This document shows, piece by piece, positions 1-12,304 of a DNA stretch of 64,000 nucleotides. Location: the NCBI GenBank assembly GCA_022749755.1, contig CM040446.1, forward strand, positions 2,906,966-2,970,965. Reading direction: 5' to 3'. The translations under genes and the position numbers were made by a program. This DNA is from Azadirachta indica (Eukaryota; Streptophyta; Magnoliopsida; Sapindales; Meliaceae). The notes under the pieces were generated by a model that was given only the letters and a program-made list of their open reading frames with translations, ran no database searches and had not been told where the DNA came from. Each line of letters opens with the position of its first letter. Position 1 is the first letter of the stretch.

Positions 1-232
1 TTCTATTTTGAAGTCATTTTGATTTGGGAAATTAGAGCTGTGCCTCCTGATCATATAAAAAACAGATGCAAGATACTGTTGGATGAAGATCTGTAGTCTC
101 ATGATCTTCATGAAGACTCTTTGGAGATAAACCTTTCTTTTTTCCTTTGGATTAAGTATCTTGTTTTCTTATTAATTATGTGTTGATTAAGGTGAAGGTG
201 TTGATTTCCAGTAATGTTTCTGTTTGTTCTAG

Positions 233-1937
233 ATGGACTCCTTTGATGGTTGCTCGTTCGTGGCATAGAACGTGTCTTGAGGACATTCTTAGCACACAGC
301 CAGAAGACCGACAGGAGATTCTTCCTTCACCATATCTGGCTCTCCCCCTTATGAGCATTGTCAAAATTGCGAGGTGAATGAACTTTGTATTTCTTTTTCC
401 AACAAATGTTATGCTCATGGCATATAATGTCTGAATTATACTTTTTGCTGAGCAGACTACTATGGTTTTCAACACTTCCTTGACGATTTCATGTGCTTTT
501 GTTTGCTTAGTGACTCTGGTGCTCTGGCCAAAAGGTTTTGTTAGATGTGTCTCACAAAATTTTGTATCACCTGAATGGGAAATCTGCAAAAGAGAAACCA
601 CTAAAATTGCTTGGAGGATCCTCTTACTTTCCTGTTCAACAGTTTTGCCATTCATTATCAGATGGTGTCAAATGAGTGGCAACTGTTAGAGACAGTTTAG
701 GTATCTTATCTATGTATGTTTATATAGAAATCAACATGCCTAATTTGTTGAACTCTGCAGATTTTTTGTACCCTAGAATTGATAATATATGATACTTAAC
801 ATGTCAAACATCAATAATTTACTCATTAAAATTTACACTGCAGAAATGGAGCAAGTTACTTTGGTAAATTAGGGGTATTTGATTGAATTACTTTGTCAGA
901 TGTGCTTATTAGTTACATATATTTGGTTCATCCTCTAGTCGTATTGTGTCAAGTAGCTCTATTTCTTTTAGCTTTTCTGTTTACTACAAAATGCTTGCAG
1001 GGAGGCTTTCCATAACATTTGCAGCTTTCCCAAACATAGGTTGCTATTGTTATTTCTACGTTTCAAGTTTTGACCCCATAATCTAAGGAGTATCCTCTTG
1101 CACAATGTGCATCAGCTCTGTGAATTACTGCACGGAAGAAAGTGAAGTTGTCTAGCTTTTCTTCTTGTAGCTTAAAATTTTTATTTGTTATTTTGCCATA
1201 TGCAGAGAATGCGGATGGAGGAATACCGATTCTTTACCCACGTGCAAAGATCCTTGTGTTGTTTGTTTAGAGAGAAAGTGCTCAGTAGCTGCAGAAGGTA
1301 GGTTACCTATAAAAATATAATTATTGTTGACAATTTGAATGTCAGCAATACAATAGGCATGTCTGTGTAAATCCTTTCACAAATTTAGTTGACAAATGAC
1401 ACAATTTCTCACGGTACAGGTTGTGATCACGAGTTCTGTACACAATGTGCTCTATATCTCTGCTCTACAAACAGTTCCTCAACTGTCGCCAAAGGGTCTC
1501 TCGGTTCAATTCCTTGCCCGCTCTGTCGGCATGGCATAGTTTCATTTGAGAAGCTCCCAGGAACACGACCAATTAGGGACATTGCAAGAACAAGTTTGTC
1601 CCTGTCATTTTGCACCTGTTCCGGTAAGGTACAGGATTCAGCTTCACTAACAACAGCACTTTGCAAGCCTGGTTTCCATTGCACCCGAATTTCTCCGCTG
1701 AGTTCTTCTTTCAGAAGCCTAAGTTGCCAGAAGTTCCCATCAATAAAACTCAACTCCAGCCTTTGTATGGGAGCTCCAGAAACTAGCCCGTCTTTAGTTC
1801 CCTGCAGCCGGAACCTACGAAATTCCTTGGTTCGATGCTCAAGATCAAACTTCAGGCGATCAGTTTCAAACACTGAGGGAAGAAGATCATGGTTCTCGGC
1901 ACTCAATCAATATGCAAGTACAGGCAGTGGATGCTAA
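233..1937 (+). CDS. XBAT32: XBAT32-like E3 ubiquitin ligase, 3' part (partial gene)
   Basis: Three joined coding exons, 233-373, 1206-1297 and 1420-1937, keep one frame across GT-AG introns and give 249 C-terminal residues; the upstream exons with the ankyrin repeats lie outside the window. The product opens with [12 protein letters not shown] and reaches SIVKIARECGWR. A RING-HC finger follows, split over two introns: DPCVVC, then [14 protein letters not shown], then [12 protein letters not shown]. The tail ends [17 protein letters not shown], the conserved end of this family. Family knowledge: XBAT32 joins N-terminal ankyrin repeats to a RING finger, ubiquitinates ACC synthases and affects lateral root formation and ethylene production. 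XBAT33/XBAT31 are relatives, but the long serine-rich tail with the RSWFSALN ending fits XBAT32 best. Assignment is by remembered motif similarity. Confidence 0.88.
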
Positions 1938-4140
1938 AATTTTTGGGTTTATTTTTTTTTATCTCATTCATTGATCAAAATATATATTTTTTTCCATATT
2001 CATTTTTGTCCATGTAATTATTAATAGTGAATCTTGTGTTCACAATGAACATTTTGTTTGTAAATATGAATAATTTCTGCTGTTTCTCGGAATGAATCTG
2101 TTGGATTTCATTTCAGCTTCTTCAATCAATCTATATATAGATGTAATAATCTGAACATTAAATATTGTATCAAGTTATTTTTCCACCCGCGGAGTTTCTT
2201 TCAGGAAAAGTAGGCTCCCTGCAAAAGCACTTTCTGTAGAAGCGTTCATCTTCTATTTCCCATCTCCCAACAGACAAATCATCAACAATGCAAACACCAA
2301 CATAGATGATAATTTAACTTTCCTGGTAACCATAACTGTGAAAATGAAGCTTAAAATCGAGAAAGAGAGAGTAGAGAGCATCAATTTACAGGATGGCATA
2401 GCTGAATCTAAGAAATTCAATTGATCATCGAACAGCCATATTGGCATGTGCATTTCTTGGTCTTACGTAGGCAATTCTACTGGAACGCAGCGGAAAAAAA
2501 GGTATAATAACATCCAGGTTCCTATATTTTAATGATTGCACACATAAGGACAGTTTTGACTATTTATATATCAAACACGTCTTTGACCCCATCTGAATTA
2601 TTCAATTATCCCTGTAGAACCGATTTTTGACCGTCAAATTACAAGAATGTATAAGTTACTAAAAAGTGTTCTCTACTCATTTTCATTGAATGAGGGACCT
2701 ATATGATATAAATAGAGAAAATTATATATATGCAAAAAACAGTTTTATTTTCCCATTTTGCTCAAGAATGTATTGTCTCATCAGATAGCTTGTGATGATT
2801 ATCGAGAATTGAAGCTTATTACGCCAGCTAGGCTAGTGGAACAGGAATAATTGCTCCCTTACAACTCCTTTGCTTAATAAAATGAAAGAAACAAGACACA
2901 AGTCCCCAAGAAAAACCCTAGTTGCTGGGTGCTACTCTTAGCTCAAAAGAGGATCAGTTTGAAAATACAAAATAAATAGATCAGAGAAGAAGAACCAAAT
3001 CTCTGCTTGTGGGAGAGTGCTTTCTCGCAGAGCTGTTTTGCGTTTTTTCACGACCAAAAGAGAATCAAAAGATCTTGTTTGGCAGTCTATATTTCATTTT
3101 GGGGTTTGTGTGTGCTCACAAGTCTTCCTATTCGTAGAGATCTCATCTCTTCGTTTTAGAAATTGAGAAGTTCTTCAAACTTCGTGCAATGCTATTTATT
3201 TAAAGATGATCAAAGGATTTTAAAAGCTTCAAATTCATGAATTAATGGATAAATTCCTGGCCTTAGGGCACTACATATATTACCTAAAACTCATGAATTA
3301 AGTGATCCTCTACAATTAATTACAGTAATTAATTGAATAGTACCATGTAATTATTTAACATAGTCTGAATATAATTTAAGTGCAACGTTAGAATATCCAA
3401 GCCAATTTGATGTCATCTATGTACTAGATTATTGCTGCACACATGCACACATGCACACACGTATATATCTTTTAACAGATGCTGGCTAGTGATATATATA
3501 GTAATGTATGAAAAATTAATTTGAAAATATACACGATCGTGATTGTTGATAATTAAGGGAGTATTCGTTAGGTTTTCATCGAATAAAAAATTGGAAAGCA
3601 AAGTTAACGAAGCCTTGCACAAGGGAGGAAACTGAGAGAAGAAGACAGGCAGACTGTAAGTTACCATTTTTCTTCATAGGTATTCATTGCAACCCATGCA
3701 GATTGCAGCAGGCTACAATTGAATCTTTCTCAAGAGCTTGAAAATCCGAGTCCTCGTGCTTGTTATTATGCTTTCTAACTTACGTAAATGAGAGGGTAAA
3801 AAATGTGAGACAGACGATAGAGACAATTGCAAGAAAAAAAAAAAAAAAGAGCGATGACAGTTGCATTAGGGATTTATTGTTACGTCAAATTACTAGCTAG
3901 CAGTGTTATGTTTTTCTTGTAATCCTTGTTCACCTTTTGATGAACATAGAATTTGTACCTTACTCAATTGCAATTCGAAGTTTTAAATTAAAATTCATTT
4001 TGTTTCTTTCGTTTGTATGCTTGCCCTTCTCTCAGTGATGCAAACAGTAAACATGCCAATATTTGCTTAGAGACAATAAATATGAACAGTATACCTTCCA
4101 TCTGCTCCCAACTGAAATGCCATTAAGTAATTAATTCTAC
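1938..4140. other. Intergenic, with the first copy of a diverged duplicated segment
   Basis: No supported coding gene. The first few hundred bases are presumably the 3' UTR of the XBAT32-like gene. From about 2760 to 3890 the DNA resembles about 5310-7120: shared blocks include the stretch around 2990-3110 (compare 5718-5870) and that around 3600-3890 (compare 6835-7115). No long ORF is kept in both copies, so any function is more likely that of a promoter or non-coding transcript. An A-run of about 16 lies near 3834. Confidence 0.5.
4131..4140. repeat. 10-bp target site duplication, left copy
   Basis: TTAATTCTAC directly before the left TIR; identical to 5124-5133. This fixes the outer boundary of the Mutator-like element to the base. 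Confidence 0.88.
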
Positions 4141-5123
4141 GGGGTTTTAACACATACCTCCCCTGAAATTTAACTTTTTAACACTTAGAGAGAAGGATTG
4201 GCTTAATACACACATACCTCCCCTAAAGGCTTTTACTTCCATCTATAATTATAAAAAAGACACATTTACCCTTTATTTGTTATTTTTAAAATAGATATAA
4301 AAATTTAAGTTTGAGATATTTTTTAATTAAAATAATATATTATTGAAAAATAAAAAAAAGAAATACAAAAAAAACTATGGGTTCAGTAAAAATTAAAATT
4401 TAAAAATAGAAAGTTTTAACATATACTTATAAAAATTTTTACTCCACCTATAAAATTTTTTTTGTAAAAATTTTGCTTTAAAAAACTTTAATTATAAATT
4501 TATATCAAATAAATCCTTATTTCTTTTAATCGTAAAACAAAATATTTGAAATTCGCGTTATTAAAGACGGGGGATCATCTCCGTTGCTTATCCAATTTTT
4601 CATTTATCATTTAATTATCCATTTTTTTTTCGAGTTGACAAAATTATTTAAGTATAGATAATTATTACTAAAATGAGATAATACATTTATATACTTTTTA
4701 AAATTAATGCTCTTTATGTTTATTTGGAGGGATAGAAAGATCTCACTTATATTGTGATTGCACTTTTTATTGAAATTTCACCATTATTTTTCATATTATT
4801 TTGTACTATATATGAAATAATCAATTTTAATTGTCATTTATCTATCTTTCCTTTCTAAACTTTAATTTTTACTAAATTTATAATATAATTCCTTTTGTAT
4901 TCTCTTTTCTTCATTTTTCAATAACATATTATTTTGATTAAAAAAATATTTTAAGCTTAAAATTTTGTCTTTATTTTAAAAATGGTAAATAAAAGGTAAA
5001 TGTGTCTTTTTATAATTATGGATAGAAGTGGAAGTCTGTAAGGGAGGTATGTGTATATTAAGTCAAACTTTCTCTCTAAGTGTTAAAACGTTAAATCTCA
5101 GGGGAGGTATGTGTTAAAATCTC
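4141..5123. mobile_element. Non-autonomous Mutator-like foldback element (MULE-MITE)
   Basis: A 983-bp element flanked by a perfect 10-bp direct repeat, TTAATTCTAC, at 4131-4140 and 5124-5133. The ends are inverted repeats: the left begins GGGGTTTTAACACATACCTC and the reverse complement of the right begins GAGATTTTAACACATACCTC. Similarity between the arms continues inward for at least about 250 bp, so the element can fold back on itself. The interior is AT-rich and codes for nothing. A 9-11 bp target duplication with long TIRs is the Mutator superfamily signature. It sits between the two copies of the duplicated segment described in the flanking entries. Confidence 0.9.
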
Positions 5124-5133
5124 TTAATTCTAC
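5124..5133. repeat. 10-bp target site duplication, right copy
   Basis: TTAATTCTAC directly after the right TIR; identical to 4131-4140. Confidence 0.88.
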
Positions 5134-7454
5134 AGCCACCCGATTTCCACACAGGATTATTATCAGCTATCTGATCAGCAAAGTATAGCGGCATGTTCAT
5201 AATCTTAGTCTTACGTAAGGCAAATAAATTTATAGCTTTTAAAGAAGAAAGAGGAGAGAAGAGAAGGGGGTAATTAAGTACCATTAGCAAACAGAGAAAG
5301 ATCAGAAGGGATGGCAGCAGCAGCTAGCTTGACCATGTATAGTCACATCGATCAAAAAGCTAGCTTTGTGATGATTACCAAGAGTAAAAGCTCTCTGCCA
5401 ATGGGAAATGCTTGCATTCACCACGCTCATTCTTCACACTTTCTGCCCATTCTCTGCTCTTTTGTGTCCAAACACGCATTGATATCTCGACGTGACTGTT
5501 CAATTTTTAGTGCACTCTCTTCCACGGAGAGTGAACCCAAATGTTTCCCACTTACAGTATTGTCTGTCGAACTGGAATGATTGCTCTTTTATATCTCCTC
5601 CCTACGAAAATATTGAAGCAAATTGACAACTCATCAAGGAAAACGCTAGCTAGCTCCGACTCTCCGATCATAGATCTCACCGTAAAACACTGTCAAGTAG
5701 AAAACGTGATTTGTTTCAAGAACCAAATCCCTGCTTACGGGAAAGTGTTAATAATTTTCTCTCAAAGCTGGCTGTTTAGTGTTTTTCATTTTATTTGTTC
5801 TGAACCCCAAAGGCTTCAAAAGATTTTGCTTGGCAGACTATCTAAATATGACTTTGGGTTTGTGTTCTTATTGGCCATTCCTTGGCTAGTCTGATGTTTG
5901 AGAAATTTAATTAGCTTATTGTATTCTCTCTTCATGCACGCATTCCGGATACATGCATGAGCTCTTAATATTTCAGCCTTTTTTACGTAGATTAACCCCA
6001 TATTTGGGCATATATCTGACATGGGGCACGGGCATTGGATGACGGGGTTTAACCAATCAAAACGAGTGGCTTATTATGTCCACATTATTGATATATTGCT
6101 TTGCTTTTTTATGTGCTTTTTAATCATATTTTCTAAAATTAATGAATATTATTTGCCACGTGATTTTTAGTGACGTGTTAGATTATTCTTACTTGTTAGG
6201 GTTTCTGTTCTTAAGAAATAACAAGTTAGGGTTAACCAGGACAGTGAAGTCAAAAAAAATGGGGGAGGGATCATTACTGGGCTAGAAAAATAAGAAACAA
6301 CTAGTTTATTTTTCAGATTTTGTTAAGATGATTTTAATTTACTTTAAAACTAATTAAAAGACACCTATTTTTGCACTCAACTAATATGGAGAAAATCTTA
6401 TTTGAAAGCACTTCAACAAGACAATTCAATAAAATTATGTCGTTTATTTTTTTCTTTCTTAATCATAATATTTTGTCCTATAATTAATTGCGTTTAAATT
6501 GTACATAATTTTAACTAGTGAGTGTATACAAATAATGCAATAAAACTTATCTTATATAAAATATTTTCCAATTTTATAAGGAGATATACACTAAATATCA
6601 TTATATTATGTATATAAAATTCATAATATTTCAAAGCTTATTTGGATAGTTTAATTAAAGGTTTTTGAACAAATATATTTTAAAAAATTTGTTAAGCGAA
6701 AACAGGTAGAAGAATTTTAATAATATTCTATGTCTCCATTAATTAAGAATTTAAAAAGAAAAACCATGTACTTAAACTTTCTAGTACAGTGGGTATGACG
6801 ATTAACTACAAGACACGCAAGATATTAAAGTCAAAGAAGGAAGCCTTATACAAGAGCGGAAACTGTGAGAAAAAGACACAGTCACAGACTGTTTGTTACC
6901 ATTTTTCTTCATAGGAATTCATTACAACTCATACTACTATTGAAGCCCATCTCCTTTATTTCTTTCTCGCTTTTCTCTAGAGCTTCAAAATCCGAGTCCC
7001 CACCCTTCTTATTCTTCCAAATTTACGTAACTGAGAGGGTAAAAGATGTGCCACAGACTATTATGACAACTGCTAGCTGCAACTATTATCAGTTCTGATT
7101 GTTACGTCAAATTACTTGCTCTCTCCCTGCTGCTATTCTTTGTACTTTCTCTCCATCTTCTCTCAAATCAGTCCCCGTTTACCTCCTGATAATCCTAGAC
7201 AGAGAGTTTTCTAGCTTTTTACACTCGATATTTTCAGATGCTTTTGTCTTTTGGGTCCACAAATTTCTCTGATGCTCTCTTTAACTCTTTCCTGCAACTA
7301 AACATACCTTTGGAATGTCAGCACTCGCTGTTTCTTATTTATTTCCCTTTCTTTTTTCTCTATATAAACCCCACCCGTCTCTTCAACAAAGCATCTCTTG
7401 TTTCCTACTTATGTCACTTCACTAGCATCAAAACCCTAATGTCACAATACAACA

Positions 7455-7640
7455 ATGTCCTCAACTTTAGTCTCCATGTCTGTCCTCCTTTCTCCTGCTG
7501 GAGGCCATTGCTGGTTCGCGAGAAGTTCTTTTCCCTCGAATCATGCTCATTTTCAAGCTTTCATGGTGTTTTCACGCCGATACAACGTGAATCTTGGATT
7601 GCTTAACAATGGAAGTAAAAAGAAAACCTCGAGCCTTTGA
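7455..7640 (+). CDS. Possible small protein of 61 aa, unrecognised
   Basis: A short ORF in a strong plant start context (ACAACAATGTCC), 92 bp after a clear TATA box (TATATAAA at 7361-7368) with a pyrimidine-rich leader between. The product starts MSSTLVSMSVLLSPAGG and ends lysine-rich (GSKKKTSSL); no domain, membrane segment or clear signal peptide is visible. An overlapping 122-codon ORF in another frame (7238-7606) starts upstream of the TATA box and is less credible as a protein. The unit could equally be a non-coding transcript. I do not recognise it. Confidence 0.25.
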   Translation: MSSTLVSMSVLLSPAGGHCWFARSSFPSNHAHFQAFMVFSRRYNVNLGLLNNGSKKKTSSL

Positions 7641-8316
7641 TGGTGTTATCCTGCCTGAGCTTTTAATTTTGATTTCATGTTTTTAATATTTTTCTTCCCT
7701 TCCTCTTCTCTTTTTACCAGTATCCTCTTCTTTTAGTTTGGTTGGTCTTTCTTGACCTTGCAAGACTTTTTAAGTCTTGTATTATCTTTGTGACTATCCT
7801 CTACTCCGTTCTTGTTTCAGTTTTTCATTCTCCTTTGAACCACTTCCTCCATCTTCTCGTTCTTCTCTTCCTCTACATTTTTTATCTGTTCTCGTATTCT
7901 CCTTCTTTCTCTATTCCTCCTGAGCTTGATGCTATGACACAAAAATTGTGTTATATATTTATAATTGTATTACTTAGTCAATTATGTAACTATGTTATGC
8001 AATACCAAGAACTATCAGAAAATTTCAGTATATATCATTTTGTGTTTCTTTTTATTTATTTTACAATTTAATGCTTTAAGTTTATGCTTCAATTTATTTT
8101 TGTCCGTGCCAACTTCAGAACTATTGAAAGAACAGCAAAAGCTGGTTGAGATGTAAAGAAAATGAAAAACAATAAGTAAAATAAATAAAAAGGATGCCTT
8201 TGACAAATTTGAAATATTTCGGAGTACTTTACTTATTCTCTAGGTCAATGGGGATTATCTGTAAAGTTGGTCAAATGTGGGAGGGGTTCAATGAAAATTA
8301 ATATCATCTAACATTA

Positions 8317-8344
8317 TGGGCCATAACATGCCCGGGCCGGCCCA
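8317..8344 (+). promoter_or_regulatory. Site II-like TGGGCC/GGCCCA cluster before the acetyltransferase gene
   Basis: TGGGCC at 8317-8322 and CCCGGGCCGGCCCA at 8331-8344, 75-100 bp before the start codon. Site II elements (TGGGCY) bind TCP factors and mark many plant housekeeping and organelle-protein genes; this fits a plastid enzyme. No TATA box is evident at the usual distance. Confidence 0.5.
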
Positions 8345-8417
8345 AAATGCGACAAAGTAAGTAAGGAGAACTCGGAAAGACTGGTGTCCAGAGCGAAGGA
8401 TAACACAAGCAGCAAAA

Positions 8418-11400
8418 ATGGCGGTCCTCGCGTCTTCAATCTCTTGCTCTACTACAGCTACCTCTCTCAATAGCGAACGCTACGTTAAATTCGACAATCT
8501 CTGCGGCCGGTCCTCTACGCTATTGCTCTTTCGCCGGCTTCATCTCCGGCCAGTCACCGCCTTGCACGTCTGCACGCCTACTCACCGGGAATCTCTCTCA
8601 ATCGATAAATCATCTTTAATCGTTGACGAAACGACGTCGGAGGACCAGCTCTGGGCGGCCGCGTGTCTCCGTGTCCGCTCGTTTTATGAGTTCGACCCAA
8701 ACTCTTATGGCGTGCAAGTGAGTCGTTGAGTCACATTTATTATTAATTTTTAAATGTATAAATTTCTGTTTGGTTGCCGAGAAAATGGAAGAGAATCGGA
8801 CATTTTAATTGAAAATGAGGAACAAGAACCGGAGAGGAAAAAAGGTCAACTCAATTATCTGTCGGTAAAAAGTGAACTAAAAATGAAGTTACTGGTGGAA
8901 TTATTGTATTTTTACTTAATCATTAGCTGATAATGACTATTTAGTTAATATCTAAACTTACGAACAAAATGATTAAATATAGTTCTGCGTAAATGTAAGA
9001 GCTGTATTGTTGTAAGGAGGAAAGGATTGGAATTTCAAGGGAGAATTCTAGTTGAGGGTGACTTCTGATTAAGTGTGTTTGGCTCTAAAAATGCGTCTGT
9101 AATTGCAAAAAAGTCGTTTGACTTTCAAATAAGACAGGAATTGTAGTTGCAGGGATTTAATGATTTAGTTTGACGTAAGAGATGAAAATTTGATGATATA
9201 TAGTGCAATTAGTCGGCTATATGAAACTGTCTCCCATTATTACAGGTTATATTCGTTCAGATTTCTGTTCAAATTGAAATTTTGAGGAGAAAGCCAATAC
9301 ATTGTTTCCATTTGACTTATTCTCATCTGATTTTGTAAATATGAACTTATGACCGTAGACCTTAAGGCTATCAAAATCAGCCTTCGCACTTTGGTTGATC
9401 AACTTAGGACTTCCATCTCGTGCTGAGACAGATCATCAGTGTGCTTTACCATCTTTTTTGCATTTCGTGAAAGATTGAGATTTAAAATTAGAGAAAATAG
9501 AGTACATAGGGTTTGGGTTTGTGTAGGCAATTCTTTTGAGGTTGGTGAAACACTTATAGAGTGCTTCTGGGAATTATTAGTAGGTGCTTTTGCAAATTAG
9601 CTAAAGTGTGTTTAAACTGGGCTCTTGCTGCAAAAATGTTTTCTACAGAAGCATTTATCATTATCAATCATGTTATTCACTCTTGTTTACTTGTAGAAGC
9701 GGATGGTCTCAAGTAAAACTATTGTATAGTGGATATATCTTGCATCTTCTGTGCTATAATACTTAATGATGACATGATTAATATATATTGACTGCAAATA
9801 TGGCTAATGTGAAATTTTTGTGTACACAATAACAGTGCATACTATAGATAATCTTGCTTATTAATGTAGTATTTTAATTGTTGACTTCTAAGAAATGATA
9901 CTGATGGTATTTTGCTTTTGTCAAGTTCTATTAGGATCATAAAAAGGACTTGGCCGAGCGTGAATTTGAAGCACTAAAGGAACGAATTGCAGGAAAGAGG
10001 ACAGGCTTTAGAAGAGTTTCTTGCATAAATGCTACTCTTCCTTTGTCACAGTTATCAAATGTTTCAGATGACTTATGTGCTGAATGTAAGGTTTGTTTGC
10101 TTGGTTCCCCTGCTTGGATCAAAAGAAGGTTTCCCATTCTTTAGTATCTTAATTGGAACAGTGTTGGACTTTAGACATTTTGTTTAGTGATGCAATCAAA
10201 AAAAGCTTCAGTTGCTTCTGTGATCAATACATCTAAGTTGTTTTGACATGTGTATGGTATATGTAATATATAAATAATTTGACGTTTAATTTCTCACACT
10301 GATGTTGTTGTCTATTTCTTGCAGTTTACTGGTGATAGAGAAGATCGAGTGGTGGTTGGGACCCTTGATCTTAATCAGTGTCTCAGGCTTCCTGATGAAA
10401 TAACAGGGAAAAAACCTGAGGTAATTATCAGATTTTGATATTATGTCCTCGGATGTATCTGCTTATGCACTACAGTCATAAGATTATATGCTATATATAA
10501 TCAATGACATGTTTACTTGTGCAGAATATAACTATTCTCTATTTCATAATCTTCTTTTCTACTCATAAATTTGCCAAAAATTTGTGTAAAAGCATTGAGC
10601 ATAGATACGATTGAATCTATTATGCTCATGCACATTCTTGGCAATATTTGTCAACTTCAAAATTGAAATTGTAGATAAATTTTATGATAATTTTATATGG
10701 AATAATCCTCAATAAGAATACTGTTCCTTTTTCCTTAAGCATCTTACGGGGATGTTATTCTAATAATAAGATGATGATAATCTTGAACAGGGGATTGGAG
10801 CTGACTTGGCTAGAGCGTACCTGAGCAATGTATGTGTAGCCAAGGAACTGCATAGAAATGGTTTGGGTTACGAAATTGTTGCAAAATCAAAGATAGTTGC
10901 TCAAGGATGGGGTAAGAAACTCAATACTGAACTATTTTCATGTTTATACTGATATCCTTTCCCATGCTATTGTTTGCTCTGAACTCTGTTCTCGTACACC
11001 TTGCACTTAAACAGATAAGATGAGAAGATGACTAACTTATGTAGAAGGGCATTTTGTCACTGAAAAATGATGGTTTTATTTCTTCCTTTTCCCTTTCCAT
11101 GTAATTTATTAGTTAGTTTTATGTGCTATATAAACTGAGGCCTCTCACTCATCTTCGTTGTGTGTTTCCGAACTGTGTTTTCAGATCAGAAGTTTTCTTT
11201 AAAACTTTCTTGGACTGGCTTTTTAGGTTCTTCCTGACCCTTTATTGAGTAATTGTATTGGATGTCCTTTTCTGTTGTATTCACCATGACCCAGTGCATA
11301 GTTAGCTTCTTTAAAATTTAGACAGATTTTCCTGCATTATTTTGCAGGCATATCTGATCTGTATGTCCATGTCACTGTCGACAATGAACCAGCTAAGAAC

Positions 11401-11520
11401 TTGTACATGAAGAGTGGTTTTATCCATGAAAACGATGAGCCCGCATGGCAAGCAAGGTTTCTAGATCGGCCTCGAAGGATTCTATTATGGATTGGTCTCC
11501 CAGGCACGCATGACTTATGA
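8418..11520 (+). CDS. GNAT-family N-acetyltransferase, probably plastid-targeted
   Basis: Five exons join in frame: 8418-8717, 9935-10090, 10325-10420, 10791-10911 and 11348-11520, giving 281 residues. The first ~60 residues are rich in Ser/Thr/Arg with few acids, as in a chloroplast transit peptide. The GNAT fold follows: VVVGTLDL, then YLSNVCVAKELHRNGLGYEI with the acetyl-CoA loop R-x-x-G-x-G (RNGLGY), then YVHVTVDNEPAKNLYMKSGF, the typical N...A..LY...GF of motif B. Family knowledge: plastid GNATs acetylate protein N-termini and lysines or small amines. It resembles the Arabidopsis plastid GNAT group, but I cannot settle which member. Intron 1 is long (about 1.2 kb). The start is the first ATG of the exon and sits 75 bp past promoter-like site II motifs. 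Confidence 0.9.
10570..10650 (+). other. Imperfect hairpin inside intron 3 of the acetyltransferase gene
   Basis: TTGCCAAAAATTTGTG and TGAGCATAGATA on the left arm pair with TCTATTATGCTCA and ACATTCTTGGCAA on the right arm, around a short loop near 10610. It lies in the intron between 10421 and 10790. It might be a small MITE or a hairpin transcript; no known miRNA sequence was recognised in it. Confidence 0.3.
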
Positions 11521-12304
11521 TTTTACACCCCTTGTCTTCAAATTCTTCATTGGTATTTTATTGTTTATAATATTTCAATCGTCTTAATTTCAAAATGTAA
11601 AGCTTCTCATAAAACCCTTGTTCTAAACATTTTGTATTATTTTCATAATTCCATTTGAAGAAGCCCATTTGCCTCACATATAGTGTACTGATATTTGTGA
11701 TGATTAAATTTAAATTTGTTGATATCAAGCAGATGTGATAACATTTTGCTTTGTTGATCATTAACTGGGATTTTGACTCAATTAATTTTGTGTGGAAGAG
11801 AGTATCGTGTGAGATTTGAATCATGTGCAGTGCATTAATGTTCAAAACAATAAAAATTGACTAAATTAATCTTATAAAATTGAATTTTGACAATCATAAG
11901 GTGAGAGAATGTGACTTTAGCAGTAAAGAGTATACTAGTCATTTTCTTAGAAGTCTACAAATTATTTGATACAAATTAACATAAGTATGTCTTTATTTGT
12001 AAATTGTAAAAAATAGGAAGAAGACATTATTATTAATTTAATCACTACAAAATCAATATTTACTTTTTGTTAGTGTCACTTACAAAAGAATGTTTGTACA
12101 CCAAATTCTTGAAAAATCCCTTGGAATCCAACTAAGACTAACTAGTAAATGTTTTGTTCAATGTCTGAAAAATATGACTTTCTTTCATGTTCTAGTTGGA
12201 AGATGTTGTTTGCAGTAATTACTACAATTTCTACTGCAATGAAGCTGGAGAACATAGACTTTGTGTTTGAGTCTATGAATTTTAGCAGAGTGAATCTTCA
12301 TTTT
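11521..12304. other. Convergent intergenic spacer
   Basis: Lies between the 3' end of the acetyltransferase gene (+) and the 3' end of the CHX pseudogene (-). AT-rich; nothing recognisable beyond the two expected 3' UTRs. Confidence 0.5.

Larger units (their letters stand above)
5134..8400. other. Intergenic, second copy of the duplicated segment and a small TATA-driven unit
   Basis: About 5310-7120 is the second copy of the segment at 2760-3890, stretched by extra AT-rich DNA (about 6060-6780). An 89-codon ORF at 5311-5580 has a good start context but no matching ORF in the first copy, so I do not call it a gene. No recognised protein lies here. The stretch just before 8418 is the promoter of the acetyltransferase gene. 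Confidence 0.45.

Noticed and set aside
1427..1906. 159-codon ORF on the - strand
   Set aside because: Antisense shadow of the XBAT32-like last exon, whose protein is clearly conserved on the + strand.
5311..5580. 89-codon ORF starting MAAAAS in a good start context
   Set aside because: The homologous duplicated segment at 2760-3110 has no matching frame, and no domain is visible; probably chance.
7238..7606. 122-codon ORF overlapping the TATA box
   Set aside because: Its start lies upstream of the TATA box and its composition is low-complexity Phe/Ser/Leu; not credible as a protein.
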